A DNA stretch of 64,000 nucleotides from Anthoceros angustus. Lineage: Eukaryota; Streptophyta; Anthocerotopsida; Anthocerotales; Anthocerotaceae. The stretch covers positions 1,043,478-1,107,477 of the forward strand of contig MU008154.1 of the NCBI GenBank assembly GCA_010909165.1. Reading direction: 5' to 3'. Shown here one piece after another: positions 21,512 through 33,600 of the stretch. Positions within the stretch are counted from its first letter, which is position 1, and each line of letters starts with the position of its first letter. The translations under genes and the position numbers were made by a program. The notes beneath the pieces are model-generated. The model searched no databases. It was not told the DNA's origin and was given only the letters and a program-made list of their open reading frames with translations.

Positions 21512-22987
21512 ACCCTGTGAGTCGTGATGAAAAGACTAAGACTTGAATTAAACATCCCATCTTCACTAAAAGTTATTTGTAAAGTAATATCTTCTGCCAA
21601 TAATTTTTTGTACAACGAAATCCATCTAAGGGCTGCTTTCCATGGACATCAATTTCCCTCCAAAGAACTTCCACAAATTCAAACGAAACTTCGACAAAAG
21701 CCAGGAACGGGAAAGTTGATGTGAACTCCTGTAATGATCGGAAGAGACCACCTCTAGCGAAATTGTAGGCAAGAGCTACCGGAACCGGGAACCTCTGCGG
21801 CAAGGCTGCGAGCCTTTGCCGGTAGAGGTGTAGGGGCTTTCTTCTCTATTCGCTTGCAATACCTAGAGGGGATTGCAAGCTTCCATTGCACTCGTCGGTC
21901 TTGCCTGTGGCGCTTTGTCACACCGCATTCGGTCTGATTTTGGAGGGTCACAGATCGATGGGTCCTAAGACGCAGTTAGTCTCAAGCCTCGCGACTCCAA
22001 CCTTCGTTCTTAATCGTCCACAAGCTCAAGATCCTTGCCTTTAGCTTTGTTGTCGGGGTTGGCGGCTTCCATGCTTCCCCAATCTAAACTTGGTGTAGGC
22101 CTGTGCCCACGAGCACCACCACGTTCCTCCCACGAACGAGACATTCAAGGCACCTAAAGTTGTGGACACTAGGAACTTCATATCTTGCAGGAAGATTGAC
22201 CACTAAGCTCACTCTTGGCGTAGGGAGAAAATAAGAAGGCCTGAACGATGGGAAGAGGTGGTCACCTATTGCAAGGCTAATTGTAATGTGCACAGCTAAT
22301 AGCCTTGAAACAAATGGGACGGTTGTCTCGGTGGAAAAAAATCAATGATCATTGCGGCATCCACTAAGTGGTCGGGACACATATTGGCGGATGTTGGCCG
22401 AGCAAAAAGGCAAAAGCTAGGCCGAGTCTTTTCAATGCGGGTGTGGTATTCGAGACTCCACGGGCTATTGCTCAGTTAGGAGCAATTGGGTGACACTAGT
22501 ACCATGCCACCAGGTATGTAGCCTTGCCTTTTCCGTCTTCAGACTCACAGGTTTATATTGGAGCAATAAGTACAGCTCAACCTATCGACCTTCATGCATG
22601 TGTTGCAGATACTCAAGGTTCTTCTAGAGAGGCATCACTTGGGGATGGTCAGGCGACCAGCGAAGACTTCCATCACCGGGGCGGTCCTTAAACACAGGCA
22701 TGGAATCCGATGATCCATCGGTGATGGTTTGGTCCGAAGAAAAGGAAAGTTCTAAGCTGAGCGGGGAGACTTGTTTGTGGCCATGGGATTTTGTTGATCG
22801 ATTGCGCGGAATTCAACAAGGAGAAGAGGCATAAAGCGAACATGAAATTTCAAGAGAGGGTCCACAATGACCTCATCCTGCAGATCGTGTCCTAATACAA
22901 TCACGAGAATCAAATTGGAGAGGGATTCATGCTTTTTGAAATAGGAGATGCATTGAGCAAGTTAGGAGACAAACTGTCATAGAAAAT
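21512..22987. other. Transposon-derived sequence left of the HARBI1-like gene
   Basis: No intact gene. Short plus-strand frames near 22700-22980 contain protein-like stretches (EFNKEKRHKANMKFQERV and EGFMLFEIGDALSKLG) that could be the remnant of the second, Myb-like gene that PIF/Harbinger elements usually carry. This is only a suggestion, as no Myb motif can be read. Confidence 0.3.
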
Positions 22988-23614
22988 TCATGAGTTCATA
23001 TCCTGTTGTTGTCTGCTAGTCCACAAGAACCTGGCTATGTTTTGGCGAAGCCTGTCACCATCCACATTCATGTTGTTACAAGGAATTGTTCGATAACCAT
23101 CATCATGACCAGGCTCATCACTGTCTGCTGCAGGCATTTCACCCTTGTCAATGAGGACATTATGAAGTAACAACAACACATCAAGATTGCCCATAACGAG
23201 TCCATGTTTGCTTTCCAAATGGTTCTGCTCAGTAGGCTCCATGTTCCTTTAAGTTTCCCAAAAGCTCGTTCTACCACCATGCATGATGAGGAATGCTTAA
23301 AATTGAAATAGTCCTTCTCTGGAGAGACATGCACACTGGAAGGGTGTGAACGGCAAGGCGATGGGTAGCAGATCGCCCACTATAAACTCTCGAACATTGA
23401 AGTTGTTGACTCTAATATGGTCCCCGTTTAAGATTTCTCCTGCCATAGCTTTCCGATATAAGCCTGAATTGCTGAGAATTCTAGCATCATTGACAGAACC
23501 TAGGAAGCCTGCAAAAACATCCAAAAATCGCATGTTTATATCGACAACCCCCTGAATACAAGCACTGTAATCATGGTTTCTATCAAAATAGTCAATTGCC
23601 ATTCCCCGTATCAT
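22988..23614 (-). pseudogene. PIF/Harbinger (HARBI1-like) transposase relic
   Basis: Three overlapping minus-strand frames together spell the C-terminal two thirds of a DDE_4/HARBI1-type nuclease. YFDRNHDYSACIQGVVDINM and MRFLDVFAGFLGSVNDARIL correspond to the conserved middle block with its catalytic Asp. SSSCMVVERAFGKLKGTW corresponds to the last catalytic Glu block. A C-terminal segment with HNVLIDKGEMPAA and VDGDRLRQNIARFL follows. At least two frameshifts separate these blocks (around 23300 and 23230), and the N-terminal block with the first catalytic Asp is not found upstream. It is a broken, 5'-truncated transposase gene. No TIR pair or TTA/TAA duplication could be assigned. Confidence 0.8.
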
Positions 23615-23999
23615 GAGCTCCTACAGCTGAATGCGCAGTTTGTGAAACAACAAAACCGTGGTCAAGGCGCCGTCGTCCGGGCGCCAAAAGTAAAAGTAGT
23701 TTGTTTTGTCGATGATCCATTTCCACATTGACAAAAGGCCTAGTAATAACACAACAAAACTAGGTATGGGTACATGCAAGCCGGTTGGAGACCATCCTGT
23801 TTTAGGTTCCGCCAAAATTGACCACTAGCACGGACAATAGTTCACAACTACAAAGCGTCTACGTCGGGCTAACTTGTGACTCAACCGGTGCTTGCGACAC
23901 GAATCATAAACTACAAGTTCGTATCCGCTCAAGTTCTTCCTCATCGAAAGTGTCGACTTCAACCAAAGCCCTCGAGTCCTCGTTCCCATCATGTCTTCA

Positions 24000-26900
24000 T
24001 CATTACCATACGCAAGCGTTCTCGAGTGTTTGTTGGCCTCCAACAAATCGCCATCTGCTCTTATTCCGGGCACTCAAAGAAACCACTTGTGCTTTCAAGG
24101 AGTCCTTCTGATGCAAACCTCCTTTGCCCAGGCGTGCAAGTCCTCTCCGGTGGGCTTCAAAATTCAACTCCTCAAGCGCATCTGGGAGCACCTCAAATCC
24201 ATGAATTCTTTGTGAAATATAACCGCACATCTCAAGTCGGCCTCGATGGCGATACAACTCCTTCACGCAAATACGCGCCAATACTTGTGCGCTCCCGAGC
24301 ATGCATCCGAACCCAATCTCCCTCTTTGGAGAAGGTTGTAATAAGTCTCGTCATCAACCCTAGTGGTCTCGGTAAGGACCACCAACTTGTCATGTGACAT
24401 GTAAACTGTTTTTGACAAGCGTTGAGCAATGACAGACCTTCCATTGTTGAATGTTCCATGCATAGCATTTGGTAGCATTGCAATTCATCCTTTGTGCTCC
24501 CATCCTTGAGACCCCATCCGATAGTTATGTATTCCAGTCTCAAATCCACCCCTGTCATTGTTCATGTTTGTCTTGTCCCACGAGCGACACCAAGCCCCTT
24601 TCACCTCCACTTTCGCATTGATTCTCTAGCATATGTGCCTCCTCCACTCCATGCATCACAATCATCCTCGGTTCATCGCTAGTGGTCTTCTCGGAAAGCT
24701 TTGGAAGATGAATCCATCATTGCTTATCCACCCTCTTGTCCATAGGTCCAATGTTAAAACCTCGGGGCACATCCATGACGAAGTGTGTCGCCTTGCCAGA
24801 AAACCACGCATATCTTGTACATCACGACTTTCGATTTGGTATTGTACGGCTCTCTGTTGATGGGCCTGAAAACCTCAAGACCTTCCTCCGTGTCCTTGTC
24901 TGCGTTGCTCGTCTTCAAGCCCTTTCCAATTGTTTATCTCGAAAATAAAATCTGGAAGTCACTGGGAGTTTTGTCGACACCGATGTCTTTGCTGCCGACG
25001 CTCGTTAGTCATTAGGGGCGCGGCCGGCCGGCGCCTCATTTTCGCGTTGGATTGAAGGGCTGGCGGCGCTACCCTATATCTAAGTGAGGCGGGCAGCACC
25101 AAGTCATCAAACATATGCGAGGACGGGCGGTGCGGCGCCGGCCGGCGCCAGCATCGATCCCGGTCCTGTTCAATATGACGAAAAAAAAACTGCGGACATA
25201 CCTTTAGAAGCTTTGGAATCGTGCTAGCATATTGTCCGTAGAATGTAAAGGATACTCCTCGCGCACCTCTTCAAATGACGTGAGATGCTTCACCATTGCT
25301 ACTTGTATGATATGAAATTTTTCCAGCAGTGATCTCTTCCTCCATCCCCTTGATCTATCCACTAACACCTTCTCGGTGGCGCTTATCGATTTCCGGCCAC
25401 ACTCTCCAACCGGTATTCCACGAAAAGATTTCCGGGGCTTGGCCAACATGTCTCTGCAGCGTACACACTATCAACTGCTTGGTCATCCGTGCTTGCTTGC
25501 CTTTCCCTTTCTTGCTTGTCCTCAGAACGTGTTTCTTCTGCTCGAAGCTCTCGCTTCCCATTTGGAAAAAATCTTGTCCACATTCCACACCTTCCATCAC
25601 CTTGCTTAGCAATACACGAATGTGGGTCCGATTGTCCACTTTGTATTGCACACGCCGTCGTCCTCCGCCCTTCATCGTCTTCAATCAAACCTAGGACTTT
25701 ACAGTTGTATTTCGGGACATGGTCATTTGCACTTCTTCCCTCTTTGCGATGATCAACTCGTCCCTTAAATACGACTTGCTCTATAAAGTTCATCTTCTTT
25801 CTTCGGACATCATATTGTGATCGTTGCAAGCACCGCATCTCATGCAGTAAGCCCACAATACACATGTGCTTCAACATATTGGAACCGCTTCTTCCGGGTG
25901 AGATATCCGATAAGTGCTTCATAGCTGCGTAGGTGTGGTTACCACCAAGAACTCCCATGACATACTTCTTTGCACGCCATTGCTTCCATCCGGCTTGCTC
26001 GGATCGGACACTCGCTCGGATCAATCATACACAAAAGGCGAACTCCCTCCTCTATCCGCCTTCGCTATAACACGGGCAAGATAGTTTGCCCAAGCCTCAT
26101 CAACCCTCCGGATCTGCGTCGGGTAATGTCACGGTCTCAAGTTCTCCAACTTCACTAACACTGCTGCACCACCTTCTTGAGTATGCAATCCCTTAAGCGA
26201 GTCAATGGATGCATCCCTCAGCCTCTTCCAACCTTTCCTCGTCGGTTTGAATATGAGTGGTTATGTCCCTCCTATGGCATCTTCTCTTCCACCCTTCTTT
26301 GCCTTTTGGTTTTCCTTCCCAATTCTCCGTCCCACTGTGTGCGTGCTTTCCTTCCCTTGCTGCCACTCGAGGTACACTGATCGTTGGGGCATGAAGGTTG
26401 AGGAGGCCGGCCGGCGCCCTCCTCTTCGGCTCCATACCCACATCCCCGCATCCGCCATGTCCTTTTCTCCGGGGACCGAACCCTGCGACCCGGTGCCATC
26501 TTCTCTTGCCTGTGGTGGGAGGATTCGAGGCCGGCGGCCGGCGCCCAAACCACCACCTTCTTGAATCTTATAAACCGGTCCGGATCGCGTTGGCGGCTCT
26601 TGGGAACGAAGATGACTAGGGGCGCCGGCGCACCGCATCCGGGTCATATTGCATGGTGGGAACCATAACGGAAGGAGTCGGAGTTTGAAGATTGGGAAGG
26701 TCCTCGGCATCTGTCCGATTCACGTGCCCCGGATCCTTGACGAATGATCGCTTGACCAAGCGGTAAAGCCCCATCTTCCTCGTCGATGGGCCAAGCTCAC
26801 TCTCCTCATGATCTTCTTCCATACCTTCCACCACATCACCGTTCTGTATGGAGGCTTGGGCTCGGCGCATAGACATTTCCCTCTTGTGGGCCCTCATAGT

Positions 26901-27764
26901 TTGTGTAATCTTTTCGAGATAGCTCGTATGAGTGCCCTCGCAACTAGTGGTGCACGGAAGATGGTAGGAAAACATATCCACAATGTCGGACTCTCACATG
27001 TGAAGAGCTGCGAAGGAATGCGATTGGGCAATACTACATCTCTGTCGCATGGAATCGCGGAAATCTTCAACAAGGCCACGAGGTGCACACTTCTTCCAGT
27101 GAAACCCTTTCGTGCTAAGAACAAGAGACTTGTATACGCGGATCGAAACTTCCTCATCTTGGTATGCCTTTGTGGTGCACAAAAGTGAACTCGCTCCCTT
27201 CATTGAAGTCCAAAGTAGCCCAAACAACCCACCGCTCTTGCTCTCGATTTTGGCGAGCCCCCTATATGATCCACAACTTCAACAAAGGGGTCCATGGCGC
27301 ATTGCGGTGAGGTCATGGATCACAAGCATCCAGTCCTTCTCCACAACCACAACATTGTCGAGCTGCCCGGATACCGCTGATATGGATCTCCTCATATTAT
27401 AAGGTGGAGATCGGAATAGGTTGTTTCGCTCTTACCAACCTTCTTCGTCCCTTGCTCTCCAACCTTTGTGGGATTTTGGCGGAGGATCGCTGCCGATTTT
27501 GCTTGAAGAATCTCCTTTGTTGGAGCATGGCGGATGGCAAGATGTCTCCAGCGACTGGATGGGTGCCTCCGCGATGTCCGCCGTGGGCGCGGGTGCTGCT
27601 CTCGCCTTAGAGCCTCCTCTGGCCTTCTTGGGCTTCTGCCGCATGGCGGGCAGGTCATAGTCCTCCAAAGGCTGGTCCTTCTTGCTCCTCCTGCCGCTTG
27701 CCATCTTCAATCTCTGCAATTCAAGGCAACCCCACTCCGTAATCACAAAGAGATGCACAAACAC
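24000..27764 (-). pseudogene. Unrecognised large gene relic with a ParB-like GGNH motif
   Basis: A succession of minus-strand frames with protein-like composition but repeated frame changes. Near the 5' side (27690) is a basic, Ala/Lys-rich start (MASGRRSKKDQPLEDYDLPA). Then come DNVVVVEKDWMLVIHDL (about 27350) and KCAPRGLVEDFRDSMRQR (about 27060). At about 25940 KKYVMGVLGGNHTYAAMKHL resembles the GGNHR-type motif of ParB/sulfiredoxin-like domains, followed by a GLLHEMRCLQRSQYDVRR block. The 3' part reads FHIIQVAMVKHLTSFEEV (about 25290) and on to about 24000. I do not recognise the whole protein. The ParB resemblance is a motif impression and needs a profile search. It lies divergent to the DUF7869 gene and could belong to the same element. 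Confidence 0.45.
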
Positions 27765-29398
27765 CCCTGGTGACCGCTAACTCACCTCTCGAAGATCGCC
27801 TGCCTCTCAAGAGCTTGGCGCCTTTATCGCTTGCGAGCTTGCTCGGCAAAGTTGCGCTCAACTGAGCTTGCGGCGGTCTAGGCGGCGGGCGGCGGTGTGG
27901 CCTCACTCCGCATCACGGCGATCACGGCGGTGGTGGTGCGCTCGGCAGCGCAGCGGCATCCACGGTGAGGTGTTGCGCTCGAAATCGGCGTGAACTCAGG
28001 GTGCAAACGGTAGCCCTTAAGTTCAGAAAAGAGGAGGCCTTAACGAGAACTGAAGCTAAGCGACGTGTAAAAGTAGGGTTTTCTTCCATAACCCCAAATG
28101 GTTTTCATAACCGTGTTTCTCTAAAATAACCCGCTACCTTAAACTCAATTTTGACCAGAGCTTACTATTTTAGACTGTCGGCCCGCCGCCATCAACTTTT
28201 CCGCCAGGTGGCTGCTGCAATTATGCTTGGATTTTCCGTTACAATCCTGCACCCGCGTCAACCACTTCATTGTCCGCACTTATTTGAGGCAATCCCATCA
28301 ACCTCTTAGGCGGTGGCACCTCGGGGATGCGAGGGCCGTCCACGCCATATAGCAAAGCCGGGGAGGGAGGCTTGATGTCACTAGCCACTACGGTGCTCTG
28401 CCGTCTTGTGCTTTCCTTCCTTGCGCATTCGATAAGTGCGTGCGATGTTGCATTTGCGCGCTGCGGAGATGAGGTTGGTCTTGTTTCGCCATTGTCTTTT
28501 CCGCATACCATTCATGATACATTATGCAACTTGTGCAACGACCATGCACGGCGCAGGAGGTTCAAGTGGAGGACCCGGGCCCTCGCAATTCCAAAGAAAT
28601 GGAGACATGGTCCGCGGGAGGAAGAGGCTCGCTATCTTGACGCTCCTCCAAGTTCACATATTCGGTGCAATACCCACGAGTCCTCCACATGAAGGTTTGT
28701 TGTGGTTACCACTTTTCCCACTTTTGGAAGGCGGTCGGTAGCTTGTTAAGTCTGTGTTCGCACCGCCCATGTAGGCTCTACAGGCGTCGACACTTGGCGT
28801 CACCAAACATGCCGGGGTGTGCCTCACACCCGCGAATTTGCATCTATCTGTGACCATTGAGGGAGCCCATCTACACGCCTCCCGGATCCGAATTGAGTCC
28901 TCATCCCTCAAGCTGCGTGAGAATGGACCACTGTTGCAGGGATTGTTTGATGGTGGTCACGGTGAAGACCTCCCACGGCGAGCACGAACCCTCAGGGATG
29001 AAGATGAAGGCGACCACTTCCGGACACACTGCCGCGTCGGTCGTTCCATCCCAAGCCGGGTGAGGCGAGCTGCGTCAAGCGAGCAAAGCATTGCACCTCA
29101 GCGGAGCCGCGGTGTCACATTGAAGAAAAGTGAAGGAGAGGTAGTGACGGTTCGAAAACCATGTTGCAATCAAATGTGCTTGCGGTGACAAAGAAAAGTT
29201 TCGAGCAGAGGTACCGATTCCTAAGGATGGGCGGGGCGAGCAAGAGACATTTCTAGAGTCCTTGGTTCAAGAGAGGGGATGTGAAAGGGGTAAAAGTATG
29301 CACACACATTTTGGGGTCCATTCCGATCTGCGCTTGAAGGCATTTAGAAGAGTATATTGCATAGGGCTATGAGATGAGGCGAAGAGCGAATCATTTGA
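27765..29398. other. Region between the divergent GGNH and DUF7869 relics
   Basis: Contains many short open frames on both strands but no motif I recognise. If the two flanking relics belong to one element, this would be their shared divergent promoter and 5' region. Confidence 0.3.
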
Positions 29399-30644
29399 AT
29401 GCCCGTGGGATGGTTTGAGCTAACCCCAAACCACAGTCTTCTTATGCCGGGGGCGATATCACGGATGGATAAGACATTTCTAATGATGGCGGGTGCCGAC
29501 GTGGAGGTCTTCAACCTTCCGACACATACACAAGGTTGGAAATATGGAGTATGTACGGTGACGCACGAAACCTCTGGGATCCTCTATGTGAAATATCCAT
29601 GGTTCTTGAAGTTATGGAAAAGCAACTTCCCAAGAGTGAAAATACCAAAATCCAACGGGTTTTCCACGTGCTCACTCTGCAGTCTGAAGAGCACAATTAG
29701 GAACACATCCACAAATCCGATCAAGGTAATTGTTACCACTTCGGCGGGCTGGTTGACATGCATGGGAACTTATGACAATGGTTTTCTTGAGTGGGGAATG
29801 GTTGTTTTGAACTCGAGGCTTTATGGGCAAGATCCCTATAACCGGGTCTTGAGATCTTTGTATGATGGGATGGGTGCGGCCGACCGTCGTCCACATATGC
29901 AAAACCCTTGGGATGAAACCACGAGGCCGGTGTACATGTGGTGGGGGCCGCGGCGGCTGATGGAGGCCAAGAACCCTATGGTGCCGTTAAGAGCCCCAGA
30001 GATGGGCGCGGCCGGCGCCCACCTCAGTGCTCTTGGGCACCATAAAATTCCGTCGGCGAGGATACCAATCCAACGCCCACATGGCGAAGGACCATCGGGT
30101 CACCCTACAATTTATACATGTGGTGGGCGCGGCGCTCCTGTCAAAAGCCGATGGCATGGATTGTGGTTGCTCGTGTACGCCAGCGACAATTATTTCGCTA
30201 GGGGCCGGAACATGAAGGTTCTTCCTCCGTTGATTTGGGGCGGGGCGTCGCCCGAGGCGGTTCTTGTCGAGCATAGGAGGGTCCTTCATATCTAATCGAT
30301 GTCTCTTCAAATGTACAGCAGTGTGTATGTTTTACGAAGCAGAAAAATATCAAGCGGCTTTAGATGCCCATCGTTTGCGGTTACATCGGGAGGCGGTGAA
30401 GATGGCGAAACACGAGCAAGAGTTATGTAGAACCACATATGTACCTTCTACTTTCAATCGATGGAATGGACCAAAAGAAGGCGGAGATTCCCCATCTACT
30501 TGATGGCCAAAGAACTTGGATGAGGTCGTATTCGAGTTCATGTGGTTGGGTGCATGATCCACAATTACACGTTTAAGGCAAGAGCTTACTTGCATTATGC
30601 GAACTTATGGAATGATGCCAATCTCACGATTACCATCATCCGTG
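29399..30644 (+). pseudogene. DUF7869-type (transposase-like) gene, 5' portion
   Basis: The plus-strand reading contains YVKYPWFLKLWKSNFPRVKI then GFSTCSLCSLKS (a CxxC pair), the hallmark start of DUF7869 proteins of algae, mosses, lycophytes and invertebrates. After about 590 bp of other sequence, which could be an intron from GTAATT near 29725 to TACAG near 30316, it resumes with YEAEKYQAALDAHRLRLHRE. DGMDQKKAEIPHLLDG follows at 30460, and VGCMIHNYTFKARAYLHYAN to TITIIR at 30643. At 30645 the coding sequence stops abruptly at the left end of a CACTA transposon. The other half resumes at 41072. Frameshifts within the part make it a pseudogene. DUF7869 proteins are thought to be transposon-derived; their biochemical activity is not established. 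Confidence 0.72.
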
Positions 30645-30675
30645 CACTACAAGAAACATGGTGTCCATGTTATGG

Positions 30676-33600
30676 TGTTTTATACCGTGATCTGGGTTTT
30701 TAACGTTTATGCCGGTTTTGTAATACATGGGCCGTGCCCTTGGATCTCATATAAAACCTCAGAATATGAAGGTCGTGGATAACAAAATTTGTTACACACT
30801 TTGGGCCCGGCTTGTAGTATCGAGTCAGTTCGGTCGCCTTTGTCGAGTTTGTGGCCTTCCGCCCACGCATTACCATCGGGTTTTCAAACTTTACACGCTG
30901 GCCCGACATCCCTCTCCGCCCCGAATCATTCCACCAAGGCAGACGCTGGTCCTTTCGGTGTGTACGCTCATGTCCCTGGGCCACACGCTACCGGACATGT
31001 GGCATGTACATCATCCACGGCCCCATGTACGCCTCTCGAACTCGCCGATATACGTCCGATCGATTTCTACAGATGCCTCATGTCCAAGGCTATTTGATAC
31101 ATACGCCGTGCATAATGGGTATGCTATACGTGAAGTCGTTATTTCGGGTCAAAATCAATACACCTGTGGGTTACACCCATCGCTAAGCACATGTCTATGT
31201 CATTTCATGGGTTTTGTAGTTTCGCGGCTCGACATCTAATTATACTCGGCGGCGATTTGATCGCCGCATCATGACACTTTTGCGGCCTTTGGCTTTTTTC
31301 GTGAATTCCGCCGTGCTCCTTTCCGCTTTGTGCCTTCCATCGCTTCTCTTCGCGGATGGCGTGCCTCCACATTGCCGACGCCCATGACCGGCCAGCTCGC
31401 ATGAGAAGAAACATTAGTGCGTAACTAATGTGCAGCCCAAACCTCATGAGTCCATCAAGCCTCACCTCGGATTTCGCGCCTCCTTCCCTTCGACGCCGAG
31501 GCCTTTGTCTTCACCGCCGCCGCCTCGCTATCTCGCCTTCTACCGCCAAGACGTGGCCACCTATCGCCGCTTCGTCGCCGAGAACGAGTATACACTCTCG
31601 AAATCGCGTGTCTCGACGCCGATGCCCCTCCACCTAGTGACTGGGCATATGTGTGAGATGCCGCTTTTTCCATTCTCGCCTGCTGTCTTCATCCCCATGC
31701 GCACCTGCCCTTCCCCTCTTCTCGCATACTCTTCTCCGCCCCTCGCCCTCCCAAAGACCTGCCCTCGGAATTTGTGTCCTCGATGTGTCATCCCCATCCG
31801 GCTCTTCCCCACCGTCTTCATCCTCATCTCAAGCACCAACATCCGAATCGAATTAATTCACACTTACACGAATTGCGCTTGGCCTCAAGGGTTTTGGCAT
31901 CGCGTTGAGCCCTTATTATGACCCGATCTTCGGAAAGTCTCCATGTGTGGTTCTCCCGCTCATCACATCCCACATCATGCAGCCGGAGTGCACCAAATTC
32001 GCATTCTTCCGGGTTGGGGCTCTCCCATACTTTTCTTGGAACTTGAACTCCCCGGCCCACACGCCCCATGGGTTTGGCCCTTGTCCATTGGATTTCTCCA
32101 ATCTCGCCTTTCTTGCAAGCGATGCCTTGACGGCAAAAGTTCCGTGTTGTCGAGTTCAACTCGTGCCCATGTGACAATATCCTCCACACCTTTTCATCCG
32201 CTGGAGGTTTCAAAGTGCGCTTTTTTTTCCCTACTCTCTCCGCTAAGGCGTATGCCTTTCCGCCTCCACATCTTTGTTCCGCTCGTCTTGACTAAACTCC
32301 GACCTAATCATGGACTTCACCAGAGATCGGGAACTGGAAGCCACTTCACCGCAGTTCCTTCCTCCTTGCGCGACAAGTCGCCCATTTGCCCGGATCTCTC
32401 TCGCTTTGCTGGATGAACCATGAACTTCTTGTGCCGTGGCACACCGAGGCCACCAAATGTCAATGGTGGCGGCCCGGGCGTCGCCACATTCCCTTCCTCT
32501 TGCCCGCCACTTGTTAGCTCCAGCAGTTGGTCTGGACCCACCGCAATCCCCTTCCGTAGTATTGCTCCGACCAGCTCCTTGTTGTCCATGTCGTCACACA
32601 CCGCTGGCCCCATGAACATATGGTGCCTCCGCCTGACTGACCGCACTGCAAATTCCCCGCCCACACTTTGCAGTGCGGGCAAGCGAGCCACGGGCACTAC
32701 CGTGCCATTACACTCGGCATCTTGTGAATCTGGAACCTCGTCCGGGACATTTTCCGTGCCAGGTCCTCCCAACATCCATGTCCTCTCGTGACGCATCCGG
32801 ATCCCATATGGCATTTCCATGTGCTCCCAATGTCCACCCTTCGAAATTGCGTCAACCATATCATGCAGCCGCTTTGCAAGACGCCGATGCTTCCTTCGAC
32901 AGCAAATCAAGACTAAGGTACAGAGCTACCGCCAAAGCTTTAGTATCAAGCGGACATCATGAACATGTTCAAACTAACTGTCCAAGAAGGTATAGGCACT
33001 CAAACCATGTCTTCGTCGAGTTCTCCGAACCGGCGAGGAATTGCCGGACTCACGAATGCCGGGTCTGCCGATGTGCAAGGCATTTCGTGCGTTAGGATAA
33101 AGCGCAAGATGGGAAGGCAACAGAACGAGATGGCAAACCGCGGAATGGCGCAGACAGTTGTAGCCTCTTTCAAACCCGTCGCCTCCGCCGTGCCGCCGGA
33201 CAAAAGACCACCCGCTTGACTCACCCGCCCGCGCCATGTGACCGAAATCACCAGCAAAGGGAAACTTGTTCCCTTCGACTCCATCTCGACATGGCGGCCG
33301 AAACCGCCAGACTCCTCCCTTGCCCACCGACACGATGTTTTCAATTGATGGAATTGAATAGTTTTGACACAATTTATTGCCGCACATCCTTACATGCAGG
33401 CGAGAAAACCGATGGACTACACACCGATCGATCGTTATAATCGGACTACGCCCGTTTCCATTCCTCGTATCCCATGCCACCCGTTCTCATTCCAATTGCA
33501 TGGCCGACGATAGGGTGACAAGTGTTACACGCTTCCTTTACTCCTCTTCGTTACATAACCGGCTTTGCAACGCGTGCTGTGGAAGGCAAGTTTCATACAT

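Noticed and set aside
26261-26710. Open frames around the GGCCGGCGCC words as separate genes
   Set aside because: They overlap on both strands without motifs, and lie inside the larger minus-strand relic.
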